Shown one piece after another: positions 24,261-32,315 of a stretch of DNA of 64,000 bases (its first letter is position 1; the number at the start of each line of letters is the position of its first letter). The stretch covers positions 352,644 through 416,643 of the forward strand of contig NZ_KQ034007.1 of the NCBI RefSeq assembly GCF_000970755.1. The letters run 5' to 3'. The notes below the pieces were generated by a model that was not told where the DNA came from, did no database searches, and was given only the letters and a program-made list of their open reading frames with translations. Origin of the DNA: Lactobacillus kimbladii (lineage in GTDB: Bacteria; Bacillota; Bacilli; Lactobacillales; Lactobacillaceae). Both the position numbers and the translations under genes were made by a program.

Positions 24261-25256
24261 ATGAAGATACAAGAAGAAGCTAAACAAGTTGTTCAAAAAG
24301 CTGTAAAAAAAATGAAATCTGGTGGAGGTATTAAGCAGGTAATTTGGGTTGGTGCTGGAGGTTCTTTTGGTGGCTTTTATGGCGCGAACTATTTTATGCA
24401 TCAGGAGTCAAAAACAATATTTTCAAATATGTATACCAGTGGAGAATTTATTTATGCTCCGCCAAAAAGCATAGACCAAAATACTTTAGTAGTTTTATGT
24501 TCTATGAGAGGAACTAGTGAAACTATTGATTCGGCTAAGGTTGCTAAAAATCATAACGCTACAACAATTGCTCTGTATGTCGATGAATCTGAACTCGTAC
24601 AGATTTGTGATTTTAAGATAAAATATGAAAGTTTGGCTCTAGATGAAAGCAGACTTGAACGTGTAAATGGCAGTATTGGAATATGCATAGCGATGAATTT
24701 GCTGGAACAAGTTGAAGGCTACAAAAATTTTGAAATAGCCATGAAGACTTTTGATTTGCTTGATCATATCTATCGCAAAGCCGTTGAATATACTATACCT
24801 TTGGCAAAAGAATGGGCTGAACAAAATAAAGATCAAAAAACAATTTATGTTATTGGTAGCGGTCCAGCATATGGCGCAGCTTATGTTTTCTCAATTTGCA
24901 ATTTAGAAGAAATGCTCCAATTAAATTCACCAACTATTCATAGTTATGAATACTTTAATGGTCCATTTGAAGTTACGGATAAGAATAAGTCAATTTTTCA
25001 ACTATTAGCGACGGGTAAAACCAGACCAGAAGATGAACGTGCACTGAAATTTGAACAAAGATTTGGTGGTAAAAAATTGTATGTACTAGACGGTAAAGAA
25101 ATTGGGCTAGATGATATCGAGCCCGCAGTTTCACCGTATTTTAATCACCCAATTTTTTCATCAATTTTAAATAATGTTTATATGAGAGAACTTTCTTATA
25201 CTACTCACGAAAGTTATGAAACTCGCAGGTATATGTGGAAAGAGGACTATAAATAA
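24261..25256 (+). CDS. FrlB/Gfr-like SIS-domain sugar-amine phosphate deglycase (first copy)
   Basis: A 331-residue cytosolic protein with two SIS domains: VIWVGAGGSFGGFYGANYF and VVLCSMRGTSETIDSAKVA (about 30-150), then IYVIGSGPAYGAAYV and SYEYFNGPFEVTDKN (about 195-320), ending RRYMWKEDY. It is about 330 residues, like FrlB and GfrE/GfrF, which split fructoselysine- or glucoselysine-6-phosphate into glucose-6-phosphate and lysine. The ATG at 24261 with CAGGAGAAA is the start; 24231 overlaps the operator. A mannose-family PTS and a second such protein follow. The substrate is inferred from the gene set. Confidence 0.8.
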   Translation: MKIQEEAKQVVQKAVKKMKSGGGIKQVIWVGAGGSFGGFYGANYFMHQESKTIFSNMYTSGEFIYAPPKSIDQNTLVVLCSMRGTSETIDSAKVAKNHNATTIALYVDESELVQICDFKIKYESLALDESRLERVNGSIGICIAMNLLEQVEGYKNFEIAMKTFDLLDHIYRKAVEYTIPLAKEWAEQNKDQKTIYVIGSGPAYGAAYVFSICNLEEMLQLNSPTIHSYEYFNGPFEVTDKNKSIFQLLATGKTRPEDERALKFEQRFGGKKLYVLDGKEIGLDDIEPAVSPYFNHPIFSSILNNVYMRELSYTTHESYETRRYMWKEDYK

Positions 25257-25307
25257 AATGTTGTTAAAAAGGTAATGCACTTTACTTTTTTAATTTAAGG
25301 CTCAATA

Positions 25308-25317
25308 AAAGCGCTTT
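25308..25317. promoter_or_regulatory. cre-like core before the PTS genes
   Basis: AAAGCGCTTT repeats the core seen at 24200 and lies about 55 bases upstream of the PTS promoter. Confidence 0.5.
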
Positions 25318-25363
25318 AAAATTATAATTAATAAAATAAATTTAATTATTTTTAAAGAAATCC

Positions 25364-25392
25364 TTTACATTATTATCTTAATATATTATTAT
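25364..25392 (+). promoter_or_regulatory. Promoter of the gfr-like PTS genes
   Basis: TTTACA (25364-25369), 17 bases and TATTAT (25387-25392), about 75 bases before the EIIA start. Confidence 0.55.
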
Positions 25393-25397
25393 ACTAA

Positions 25398-25411
25398 ATA
25401 TACATGTTAAT
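25398..25411. promoter_or_regulatory. Degenerate copy of the GATACATGTATC operator
   Basis: ATATACATGTTAAT matches the operator at 24225 in 10 of 14 positions and occupies the same place, directly after a -10 element. Confidence 0.4.
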
Positions 25412-25464
25412 ACATCTTACTAATGTACTAACTATGGTTGATTTTGGATTAGGGGTGAAGTTTA

Positions 25465-25887
25465 GTGAAAATAATTTTAGTTAGCCATGGCAAGCTTGCT
25501 GAAGGAATGAAAGATACAGTTGAGATGATCACTGGTAAACAGAAAAATCTCGAGGCATATGAAGCCTATAAAAATGGCACGAGTGATGATAGTTTTATCG
25601 GTAAAATCAAGAATTCTATAGATAACACTAGTGATGAAAATACTGTAGTCATTACTGACGTTTTGGGAGGTTCAGTTAATAATGAAATGACCCAGCTATT
25701 AAAGAATCACCAAAAGTTAACGGTGCTGACAGGTATGAATTTGCCTTTGGTTATAACTTTGGTTACTACTGCGAATTCCGTCCTAACCCAAGAAGATATA
25801 GAGGAAGCTATTAACCAAGGACAGAAGGGAGTTTTGTCGATAAATAAGTTGATGACTGAAGATGACGATGAAGGAGATTTATTATGA
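25465..25887 (+). CDS. PTS mannose-family EIIA subunit (gfr-like operon)
   Basis: A 140-residue phosphocarrier. KIILVSHGKLAEGMKDTVEMI holds the phospho-histidine (residue 8), and TVVITDVLGGSVNNEM is the second motif; relatives usually have GGTP here, so GGSV is a small deviation. The start is GTG after AGGGGTGAAG. The C-terminus is acidic (EDDDEGDLL). The end overlaps the EIIB start by four bases (ATGA), implying coupling. It is the first gene of an A-B-C-D operon. Confidence 0.9.
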   Translation: MKIILVSHGKLAEGMKDTVEMITGKQKNLEAYEAYKNGTSDDSFIGKIKNSIDNTSDENTVVITDVLGGSVNNEMTQLLKNHQKLTVLTGMNLPLVITLVTTANSVLTQEDIEEAINQGQKGVLSINKLMTEDDDEGDLL

Positions 25888-26354
25888 TAAAAGTAATTAG
25901 GGTTGATCACCGATTATTGCACGGACAAGTCATTTTTTCATGGACTAAATTTGCAAATATCGAAAGAGTAATTGTAATTGATACAGCTACAGCAAATGAT
26001 GATTTTAAGAAAATGTCGTTGAAACTGGCTAAACCAGAAGACGTGAGACTAAACGTTTTCAGCGTAGATAAAGCAATTAGTAAAATCGATCAAATTAAGG
26101 CTTTAAAAGACAATATTATGTTGCTTTTTGAAAATGTAACTGAACTAAGCAAGTTTATTGATGCGTATGGTCCAGTAGAAGAAATTAACTATGGCTTAGT
26201 TCCTTCTAAGCCTGATGCTAAACGTTTTAGCAATGCTATATATTTAACTCCTGATGAAGTTAAACTTACTAAGAAAATGTGCGATCGAGGAATTAAGATC
26301 TCCATGCAACAAGTTCCTTCAGCTAACAAGGAGTTTCTAAATAATATGATTTAA
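25884..26354 (+). CDS. PTS mannose-family EIIB subunit (gfr-like operon)
   Basis: A 156-residue phosphocarrier with the family start IKVIRVDHRLLHGQVIFSW, the phospho-histidine being His13. The ATGA overlap with the EIIA gene and the site AAGGAGAT give a clear start. The EIIC follows after 15 bases. Confidence 0.9.
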   Translation: MIKVIRVDHRLLHGQVIFSWTKFANIERVIVIDTATANDDFKKMSLKLAKPEDVRLNVFSVDKAISKIDQIKALKDNIMLLFENVTELSKFIDAYGPVEEINYGLVPSKPDAKRFSNAIYLTPDEVKLTKKMCDRGIKISMQQVPSANKEFLNNMI

Positions 26355-26369
26355 AAAAGGGGGTAAAAA

Positions 26370-27164
26370 ATGTTTTGGAAAGCTTTTGTTGTCGGCTTGG
26401 TTGGCGTTTTCGCCATGTTCGACTCGAGATTGCTGGGTCGTGAAAACTTCGAGCAGCCATTAATCGTGAGTACACTCGTTGGCTTGGTTTTGGGAGATGT
26501 CTCGAAAGGATTATTAGTTGGTGCTACGCTTGAATTAGTTTCAATGGGAATAGTTCAAGTAGGTGCCGCCGTTCCACCAGATATGGTCTTAGGCTCAGTT
26601 GTAGCTTCAGCTTTTGCTATTTTGTCACATACCAGTGCACAAGCAGCGTTAACTGTGGCTTTGCCAGTAGCAGTGTTAGGCCAGCTAGTAGCTATAGTGA
26701 TTAGAATGTTGTTTTCATCCTTTAACCAATTGGTTGAGAATGCAATAGATGCAGGCAAATTCAGAAAAGCACGAAGTTATCACATAGTTTATGGACCAAT
26801 TATTTATGGTTTGTTATATTTTGTTCCAGTTTTTCTTGCAATCTTTTTAGGTACAAATGTTGTAACCAGTTTCGTCAAAATGATTCCGGATTGGTTAACA
26901 AACGGTTTGACTTTAGCAAGTAAGATTTTACCTGCTTACGGATTCGCTCTTCTAATGTCTACTATGATTGATAAGAAAAATGCAGTTTACTTATTCTTAG
27001 GTTTCTTCATTGCAGCATATGGCAAAATGACCGTTATCAGTGTAGCTATCTTTGCAGTTATTTTCGCTATTATACTCAACAAGTTTATGCCTAATAACGG
27101 AAACAATAACGCTGCTCCTAAGACCAGTAGTAGCGATGATTTAGATGATTTGGAAGAATTATAG
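26370..27164 (+). CDS. PTS mannose-family EIIC subunit (gfr-like operon)
   Basis: A 264-residue membrane subunit with hydrophobic segments across residues 1-245. Motifs FEQPLIVSTLVGLVLGDVSKG and LLVGATLELVSMGIVQVGA match the family. As in the other EIIC of this kind (4289), it ends in a Ser/Asp-rich tail (SSSDDLDDLEEL). The site AAAGGGGG precedes the ATG. It forms the channel with the EIID at 27176. Confidence 0.9.
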   Translation: MFWKAFVVGLVGVFAMFDSRLLGRENFEQPLIVSTLVGLVLGDVSKGLLVGATLELVSMGIVQVGAAVPPDMVLGSVVASAFAILSHTSAQAALTVALPVAVLGQLVAIVIRMLFSSFNQLVENAIDAGKFRKARSYHIVYGPIIYGLLYFVPVFLAIFLGTNVVTSFVKMIPDWLTNGLTLASKILPAYGFALLMSTMIDKKNAVYLFLGFFIAAYGKMTVISVAIFAVIFAIILNKFMPNNGNNNAAPKTSSSDDLDDLEEL

Positions 27165-27175
27165 GAGGATAAATT

Positions 27176-28012
27176 ATGACCGAACAAAAACATACAGATA
27201 AACGTTTACGTCATAAGTTTTGGCAATTCTTCTGGAGGTCATGGGCTATTCAGACATCGTGGAATTATGAAAGCCAAATGAACATGGGTTTCATGTATGG
27301 TATGGCGCCAACGATAGATGAGATTTATGGAGAGAAGCCTGATACACCTGAAAAGCTTCAAAAGAAAAAAGAGGCATACCATCGTCATATGGCATTCTTT
27401 AACTGTACACCACAATTGACTTCTTTTGTTTTAGGGCTATCTTCAGCAATGGAAGAGGAATATGCAGCCAATCCAGACACATTCGATCCTGATTCAATTA
27501 ATGGGGTGAAAACTTCATTAATGGGTCCTTTATCAGGTATTGGTGATTCCTTCTTCCAGGGAACGGTTAAAATTATTGCCTTTGGTTTGGGAATCAATAT
27601 GGCTCAGCAAGGAAACATATTTGGACCGATTTTGGCAATGATTATTTCCATCATCCCTTCAGTTATTGTTACTTATTGGGGCGGCAAATGGGGTTATCTC
27701 CAAGGTAAAAAGAATATCCAGCGTCTCATTAGTAACGGTACTATTAACAGAATCATGTCTTTGATGAATGTAATAGGTCTAATGGTCATTGGTGCAATGG
27801 TGGCAACTATGATAGGGATAACAACTCCAATAAAATTTGGTAAAACTTTTGTTTTACAAAAAACTTTAGATTCGATTTTTCCACAAATGTTGTCACTAGC
27901 CTTCACGTTGGGTATGTTTTACTTAATCAAAAAGAAGGTCAATACTGCTTGGATTATGGTTATCTGTATTTTCGGTGGTATCCTGCTCAGCGTATTAGGT
28001 ATTTTTAATTAG
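27176..28012 (+). CDS. PTS mannose-family EIID subunit (gfr-like operon)
   Basis: A 278-residue membrane subunit. The conserved FWRSWAIQTSWNYESQMNMGFMYGMAP and the segment GVKTSLMGPLSGIGDSFFQGT are EIID signatures, with hydrophobic helices in the C-terminal half. AGGAGGATAA precedes the start. The second SIS deglycase follows 42 bases later with its own AAGGAG site. Confidence 0.92.
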   Translation: MTEQKHTDKRLRHKFWQFFWRSWAIQTSWNYESQMNMGFMYGMAPTIDEIYGEKPDTPEKLQKKKEAYHRHMAFFNCTPQLTSFVLGLSSAMEEEYAANPDTFDPDSINGVKTSLMGPLSGIGDSFFQGTVKIIAFGLGINMAQQGNIFGPILAMIISIIPSVIVTYWGGKWGYLQGKKNIQRLISNGTINRIMSLMNVIGLMVIGAMVATMIGITTPIKFGKTFVLQKTLDSIFPQMLSLAFTLGMFYLIKKKVNTAWIMVICIFGGILLSVLGIFN

Positions 28013-28054
28013 TTGTTAGTAATTTTTTATAATAATAAGGAGATTATATAAATT

Positions 28055-29032
28055 ATGGATTTTGAAAAAGTTAAGTCTATTGTAAGTGATATTAAGGAAA
28101 AACAGCCTGAAATTGATCGTGTAATGTTTGTAGGTTGTGGTGCTTCAATGGCCGACTTATATCCAGGTTATTACTTTGTTTCGCATGAAAGTACCAAACT
28201 GCTTTCTTCAATTCACACTGCAAATGAATTTAACTATGATACACCAAAAGGGGTGGGAGAACACACTATTGTAATAACAGCTTCTCTTGGAGGTACAACT
28301 CCAGAATCAGTGGCTGCAACTAAAAAAGCTAGAGAATTAGGTACTCACCTGATTACTTTATCAATGGCAGATGATTCACCTATTATTAAGGAAACAGAAT
28401 ATAAAGTTATTCATGGTTTCCACGAAAATTATGCTGCTAAAACAGAAAAAATGTCTTATTGTTTAGCATTTGCTATTGAAATTGTTAAACAGTTTGAAGG
28501 TTATCAGTTTTATGATGAAGCTGTTGCAGCATTCCAGGGCATGCCTGATTTGATTGAAAATGCAGTGAAATCTGTTGGTCCTTCAGCAAAAGAATTTGGT
28601 GAAAAATACAAGGACGAAAAGAAAATTTTTGTTCTCAGCAGTGGTGCATCACTTGGTGTTGCTTATTCAACTGCATCATTCTTGTTTATGGAAATGCAGT
28701 GGATTGCTGCTCCAACAGTTCATTCCGGTGAATATTTCCATGGTCCATTTGAACTTACCGAAAAGGATGCACCATACTTATTGTTCATGAATGACGGCAG
28801 TACGCGTCATCTTGATGCACGTGCTTTAACATTCTTACAAAGATTTGACGCACAGGTAACAAATATTGACGCTAAGGACTATGGCCTTAATGAAGTTGCA
28901 GGTGAAAATGTAATTGATTACTTTAATCCACTTATTCATACTGGAGTGATGCGTGTTTATGCAGAAGAATTAGCTAAGGCGAGAAAACACCCATTAACTA
29001 AGCGTCGTTATATGTGGAAACTTACTTATTAA
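28055..29032 (+). CDS. FrlB/Gfr-like SIS-domain sugar-amine phosphate deglycase (second copy)
   Basis: A 325-residue protein with the same two-SIS layout as the one at 24261: VMFVGCGASMADLYPGYYF and ITASLGGTTPESVAATKKA (about 25-150), then IFVLSSGASLGVAYSTASF and HSGEYFHGPFELTEKDAP (about 190-315), ending KRRYMWKLTY. SGEFRHGPLE-type residues near the active site are kept as SGEYFHGPFE, closer to FrlB than the first copy, which has HSYEYFNGPFE. Salmonella gfr encodes two deglycases for different Amadori epimers. It is the last gene before a terminator. Confidence 0.82.
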   Translation: MDFEKVKSIVSDIKEKQPEIDRVMFVGCGASMADLYPGYYFVSHESTKLLSSIHTANEFNYDTPKGVGEHTIVITASLGGTTPESVAATKKARELGTHLITLSMADDSPIIKETEYKVIHGFHENYAAKTEKMSYCLAFAIEIVKQFEGYQFYDEAVAAFQGMPDLIENAVKSVGPSAKEFGEKYKDEKKIFVLSSGASLGVAYSTASFLFMEMQWIAAPTVHSGEYFHGPFELTEKDAPYLLFMNDGSTRHLDARALTFLQRFDAQVTNIDAKDYGLNEVAGENVIDYFNPLIHTGVMRVYAEELAKARKHPLTKRRYMWKLTY

Positions 29033-29053
29033 TATAATAAAAAAAGTATTTTT

Positions 29054-29085
29054 AGAGGGATTCTATGAAAATAGAATCCCTTTAT
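29054..29085 (+). terminator. Rho-independent terminator
   Basis: AGGGATTCTAT-GAAA-ATAGAATCCCT is a perfect 11-base stem with a tetraloop, followed by TT and a T-rich stretch. Confidence 0.85.
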
Positions 29086-29114
29086 GTTAGTTGCCAGTTT
29101 TGTAGTGGCTTCTC

Positions 29115-29144
29115 TTTTGGAATACTTATTGTTTTGGAATACTT
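29115..29144. repeat. Two 13-base direct repeats upstream of a GntR gene
   Basis: TTTTGGAATACTT occurs at 29115-29127 and 29132-29144, a 17-base period. The repeats lie about 120 bases before the GntR gene and may bind a regulator. Confidence 0.55.
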
Positions 29145-29227
29145 TAATCCAATTTTGTTTTATACTATTCTTTGTCAATATAGATCAAAATTAGCTCAAG
29201 CACATAATCATTTATTAGACAATAGAT

Positions 29228-29239
29228 GATACATGGATA
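29228..29239. promoter_or_regulatory. Operator-like GATACATGGATA
   Basis: Matches GATACATGTATC in 10 of 12 positions, 28 bases before the start of the second GntR gene. It suggests that both GntR genes are tied to one operator set. Confidence 0.4.
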
Positions 29240-29266
29240 AAGTTAATATTAGGGAAGTGATGATAT

Positions 29267-29971
29267 TTGGTAGCAATAGGTTCTTTATATTTTCAGGTAA
29301 TGGAAAAAATCAGGCAAAAAATTATTACAGGCGAATATCCAACAAATAGTAAATTACCGAACGAATTTGAATTAAGTAAACAGTTTAACGTTAGCCGTGT
29401 AACTTTAAGGAAAGCTATTTCAGGATTAGCTGAAGACGGCTTAATTGAGAAGATTCATGGTGTGGGGACATTTGTCCGTAAGCCACATAAAGTAAAAAGA
29501 ATAATTAGTTCTCCTTCAGCTGAAAGCTTTTCACAAACAGCTGTTAACGAGGGTTTTAAAGCTAGTGCACAAGTAATTAAGGTAAAAAAAGTAGAAACAC
29601 CTGGCAAGATAAAAACAGTATTAAAAACAAAAACAGCTCTTTATATTGAACGGGTACATTTAGTTGATGATGAGCCTGTGATGCTTGAATGCAATTATTT
29701 TCCTTTACCTCGCTTTACTGGACTGGAAAAGGTTGATTTAAGCAAATCTTTATATCAAGTTTTACACAATCAATATCATATAAAAGAACTAAAGTCGCGG
29801 GACATGGTTATCAGTATTGCCTTAGCGAGTCTTAGTGAAGCCAGGGTTTTGCAGAAATCTGTTGGTTTTCCTTTATTATTGTTACAAGTAAGTGTTGAAG
29901 ATGAAAATAAGAACATTGTACATACAGGAAAACAGTACATTATTTCCGAGAGGTATGAATTTCACGTGTAA
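29267..29971 (+). CDS. GntR/HutC-family transcriptional regulator (second of the gfr-like region)
   Basis: A 234-residue regulator with winged HTH (about 5-75, KLPNEFELSKQFNVSRVTLRKAISGL and GVGTFVRK) and a UTRA domain (about 90-232). The start is TTG at 29267 with GGGAAGTGAT upstream. It stands downstream of the SIS-PTS operon and has a related operator in front. It may respond to a different ligand than the GntR at 23355, for example the other Amadori epimer (inference). Confidence 0.87.
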   Translation: MVAIGSLYFQVMEKIRQKIITGEYPTNSKLPNEFELSKQFNVSRVTLRKAISGLAEDGLIEKIHGVGTFVRKPHKVKRIISSPSAESFSQTAVNEGFKASAQVIKVKKVETPGKIKTVLKTKTALYIERVHLVDDEPVMLECNYFPLPRFTGLEKVDLSKSLYQVLHNQYHIKELKSRDMVISIALASLSEARVLQKSVGFPLLLLQVSVEDENKNIVHTGKQYIISERYEFHV

Positions 29972-30300
29972 AATAAAAGCGATCATTTTTTAAAAACTTG
30001 TTAACAACGATATTAATCAAAAAATTTCTGGAAAAGCTTTAATTTGAAGAAATTTCTTTCAAAGGCTTGTGTTTGTCACGATTGCCATTAAGCTTGGTAA
30101 TAGTAAAAATGATTAATCTTTAAATACCATGATGACTGGCATTCGGCCATATTCATCACCTATATTATTTAAAATAAGCTAAAAATATTACAAACTGTTT
30201 CTTAATTGAAAAAAGAATTTAATTGGCAATCTCTCATAATAAGTTTAGAATTAAATTTGTACCACAAAGAGCCAATTTAGAATAACTCTCGAGGAAGAAT
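29972..30300. other. Gene-free region before the CAP-domain protein
   Basis: This 329-base AT-rich stretch has no gene. A short inverted repeat AATTGGC (30221) and GCCAATT (30271) encloses a possible -10 CATAAT (30235). The last bases carry the ribosome site GAGGAAG of the following gene. No clear terminator for the GntR gene was seen. Confidence 0.45.
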
Positions 30301-31359
30301 ATGAAGAAAAGCAAATTTGCTATTGCCGTAGTTAATATTATTTTTTTAATCACTATTCCAGGAATAACTATAGGTGAAGCTGAACAAGTAACAGCAGCCA
30401 CTGTCAAGGGCTATGTTAAAGTAAAAAAGAAGAAAAAAGTTCGCCTGTATAAAATTTCTGGAAAACATTCTAATTTTTATGCAGTGTCTAAGTATAAATA
30501 CCCCTATAGTGCCAAGAAAAAAATTGGCAAGAAAAAAAGGGCGGCCTATAAAATCGGCAATAATTCGCATTGGATTTTAGCTAAAGATGTTAAAGTCGTT
30601 AAAAAGAGTACTAAGAGAGTATATACTCAGGCAAAAATGAAATTGCCCAAAGGTTATACTAAAACTGAATTGTTACTAGCTTATCAAGGTAAACCCAGCA
30701 AGAATTTTATCAATGCCTCAATGCAAGGGATGAAAACTAATGATTTTAGCCGTCTCAAGGTATCTGAAAGTAAAGCTGATGATGCCACTCAGGTTGATTT
30801 AAATCAGCTTACTCCGAAACAAATCGCAGATTTAACTGCTTTTTCTCTTCGTCTTATCAATGAGGCGAGGAGCAATTTAAATTTAGCTCCCTGGGTTGAA
30901 AGTAATGGAACTAGAAAATTAGCGGCCGATATTGCCTTGGAATATACTAAAAATAATAAAACAATTAAGGACAGTCATTATGTTCCCGGTATTATTCGCG
31001 CTTGTCATGCTAATGGACTTAACCTTGACGATAATTTTGTTGAAGATATGGCCGGCTTTTATAATATTAGCCCCACAATGTCTATGACGGAATTAAAGAA
31101 AAGTGTTTATTTTGGTTTAAAACAAATGATTTTTGGCTACGTTGGCAGCGGTGAAGAAGAGAGATCTGACCGAACTTATTATCAAGAATGGGAACATGCT
31201 GGGGACTTGTTTAACATCCAAGGCTCGCTTCATGATGGTGATTATAATTATTATGGATTTAGTATTTCGCATAATGATAATATTTGTTCCATGCATTTTA
31301 TTAGCGTTCCTACGTATGTAGTTAAAAGTAAAAAGTATAATAGCGGTTTTCAGCCATAA
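30301..31359 (+). CDS. Secreted CAP-domain protein with SLAP-like wall-binding region
   Basis: A 352-residue secreted protein. The signal peptide covers about residues 1-33 (KKSKFAIAVVNIIFLITIPGITIG, cleavage near TAA). A very lysine-rich region follows (about 35-105, with YVKVKKKKKVRLYKISG and WILAKDVKVV), resembling the S-layer-associated SLAP domain. The C-terminal half (about 175-345, LTAFSLRLINEARSNLNLAPWVESNGTRKLAADIAL) matches the CAP/SCP-like domain of PgrA/Sec10-type surface proteins. A role at the cell surface is likely; the exact activity is unknown. The ATG follows GAGGAAG. Confidence 0.8.
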   Translation: MKKSKFAIAVVNIIFLITIPGITIGEAEQVTAATVKGYVKVKKKKKVRLYKISGKHSNFYAVSKYKYPYSAKKKIGKKKRAAYKIGNNSHWILAKDVKVVKKSTKRVYTQAKMKLPKGYTKTELLLAYQGKPSKNFINASMQGMKTNDFSRLKVSESKADDATQVDLNQLTPKQIADLTAFSLRLINEARSNLNLAPWVESNGTRKLAADIALEYTKNNKTIKDSHYVPGIIRACHANGLNLDDNFVEDMAGFYNISPTMSMTELKKSVYFGLKQMIFGYVGSGEEERSDRTYYQEWEHAGDLFNIQGSLHDGDYNYYGFSISHNDNICSMHFISVPTYVVKSKKYNSGFQP

Positions 31360-31391
31360 AAAAGCAGCCTATTTGAAAGGCTGCTTTTATT
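31360..31391 (+). terminator. Rho-independent terminator
   Basis: AAAGCAGCCT and AGGCTGCTTT form a ten-base stem immediately after the stop codon, followed by a T-rich run. Confidence 0.85.
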
Positions 31392-31439
31392 GTATAATTA
31401 CTTTTAAAATACATTTGTGAAAGTACAGAGGAAAATAAA

Positions 31440-31955
31440 ATGTTAATTTATATTCGTTTGGCTGAAAAAGAAGATTTGGACCAAATTATGAAAATCATTG
31501 ATGAAGCAAAAGAATTGCTGAAAAAAGACGGTAATCCTCAATGGCAAAATGGCTCTCCTAACCGCAAAATGCTTGCAGAAGATATAACTTTAAAGCGCGC
31601 ATACTGTCTTGTGGCTAATAAAGAAATTGCCGGTGTTGCCGTTTTACTAACTACGCCTGATCCTAATTATGCTGAAATAGATGGTGCTTGGAAAAATAAT
31701 GATGAACAATATGCCACTATTCATAGGATAGCAATTAGCACAGAATTTCGTGGACAGCACCTGAGTCAATTTATGATGTCAAACTTGATATCGCGTGGGT
31801 TGATGCTCGGCATTCATAATTTCCGTATTGATACACATGGGGTCAATAAGCGCATGCAGGGTTTGATTAAAAGTTTAGGCTTTGAGTTTCGGGGAGTTGT
31901 TCAGGTTGATCAAACTGAAAATGGCGCTAGAAATGCCTATGAGCTTAATTTATAG
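31440..31955 (+). CDS. GNAT-family N-acetyltransferase
   Basis: A 171-residue acetyltransferase of the GNAT fold. The acetyl-CoA binding region is seen around YATIHRIAISTEFRGQHLSQFMMSNLI (about 94-120), followed by RIDTHGVNKRMQGLIKSLGFEFRG, a common pattern in this family. The start ATG has AGAGGAAAA. The acceptor is unknown. It stands alone between a terminator and tRNA-Gln. Confidence 0.88.
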   Translation: MLIYIRLAEKEDLDQIMKIIDEAKELLKKDGNPQWQNGSPNRKMLAEDITLKRAYCLVANKEIAGVAVLLTTPDPNYAEIDGAWKNNDEQYATIHRIAISTEFRGQHLSQFMMSNLISRGLMLGIHNFRIDTHGVNKRMQGLIKSLGFEFRGVVQVDQTENGARNAYELNL

Positions 31956-32044
31956 CAAGAAAAAAGCTGTTTTCTCTTGACTTGCAGGGCACAATTTCCT
32001 ATACTATTAAATGTTGAGCAAACAAGTAAAAGCTCAAATGGTAT

Positions 32045-32116
32045 TGGGTTATAGCCAAGTGGTAAGGCACTAGTTTTTGGTACTAGTATGCGCTGGTTCG
32101 AATCCAGCTAACCCAA
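32045..32116 (+). tRNA. tRNA-Gln (anticodon TTG), first copy
   Basis: A 72-base cloverleaf: acceptor TGGGTTA/TAACCCA with discriminator A, D-arm with AGCCAAGTGGTAAGGC, anticodon loop TTTTTGG with TTG, and T-arm GCTGG-TTCGAAT-CCAGC. CCA is not encoded. The second, identical copy is at 34517. Confidence 0.97.
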
Positions 32117-32140
32117 TTGTTCTTACGAACACCCAACCCG

Positions 32141-32179
32141 AAAAGAGACAGTTCTGTAATAGGAGCTGTTTCTTTTTTT
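32141..32179 (+). terminator. Terminator after tRNA-Gln
   Basis: GAGACAG.TC pairs with GA.CTGTTTC with one wobble, with an A-run before and seven T after. Confidence 0.7.
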
Positions 32180-32315
32180 GCAGGAAAATTATACCAAAAA
32201 TATTTTTGTTTTTTTGGTATTTTACTATTTAAAAATTAGGGAAAAGGGTTTATTATATCCTCTATGTTTGGTTGTAATGTTTTCTTTTTTTATGAGGTTT
32301 AACCAACACAAAAAT

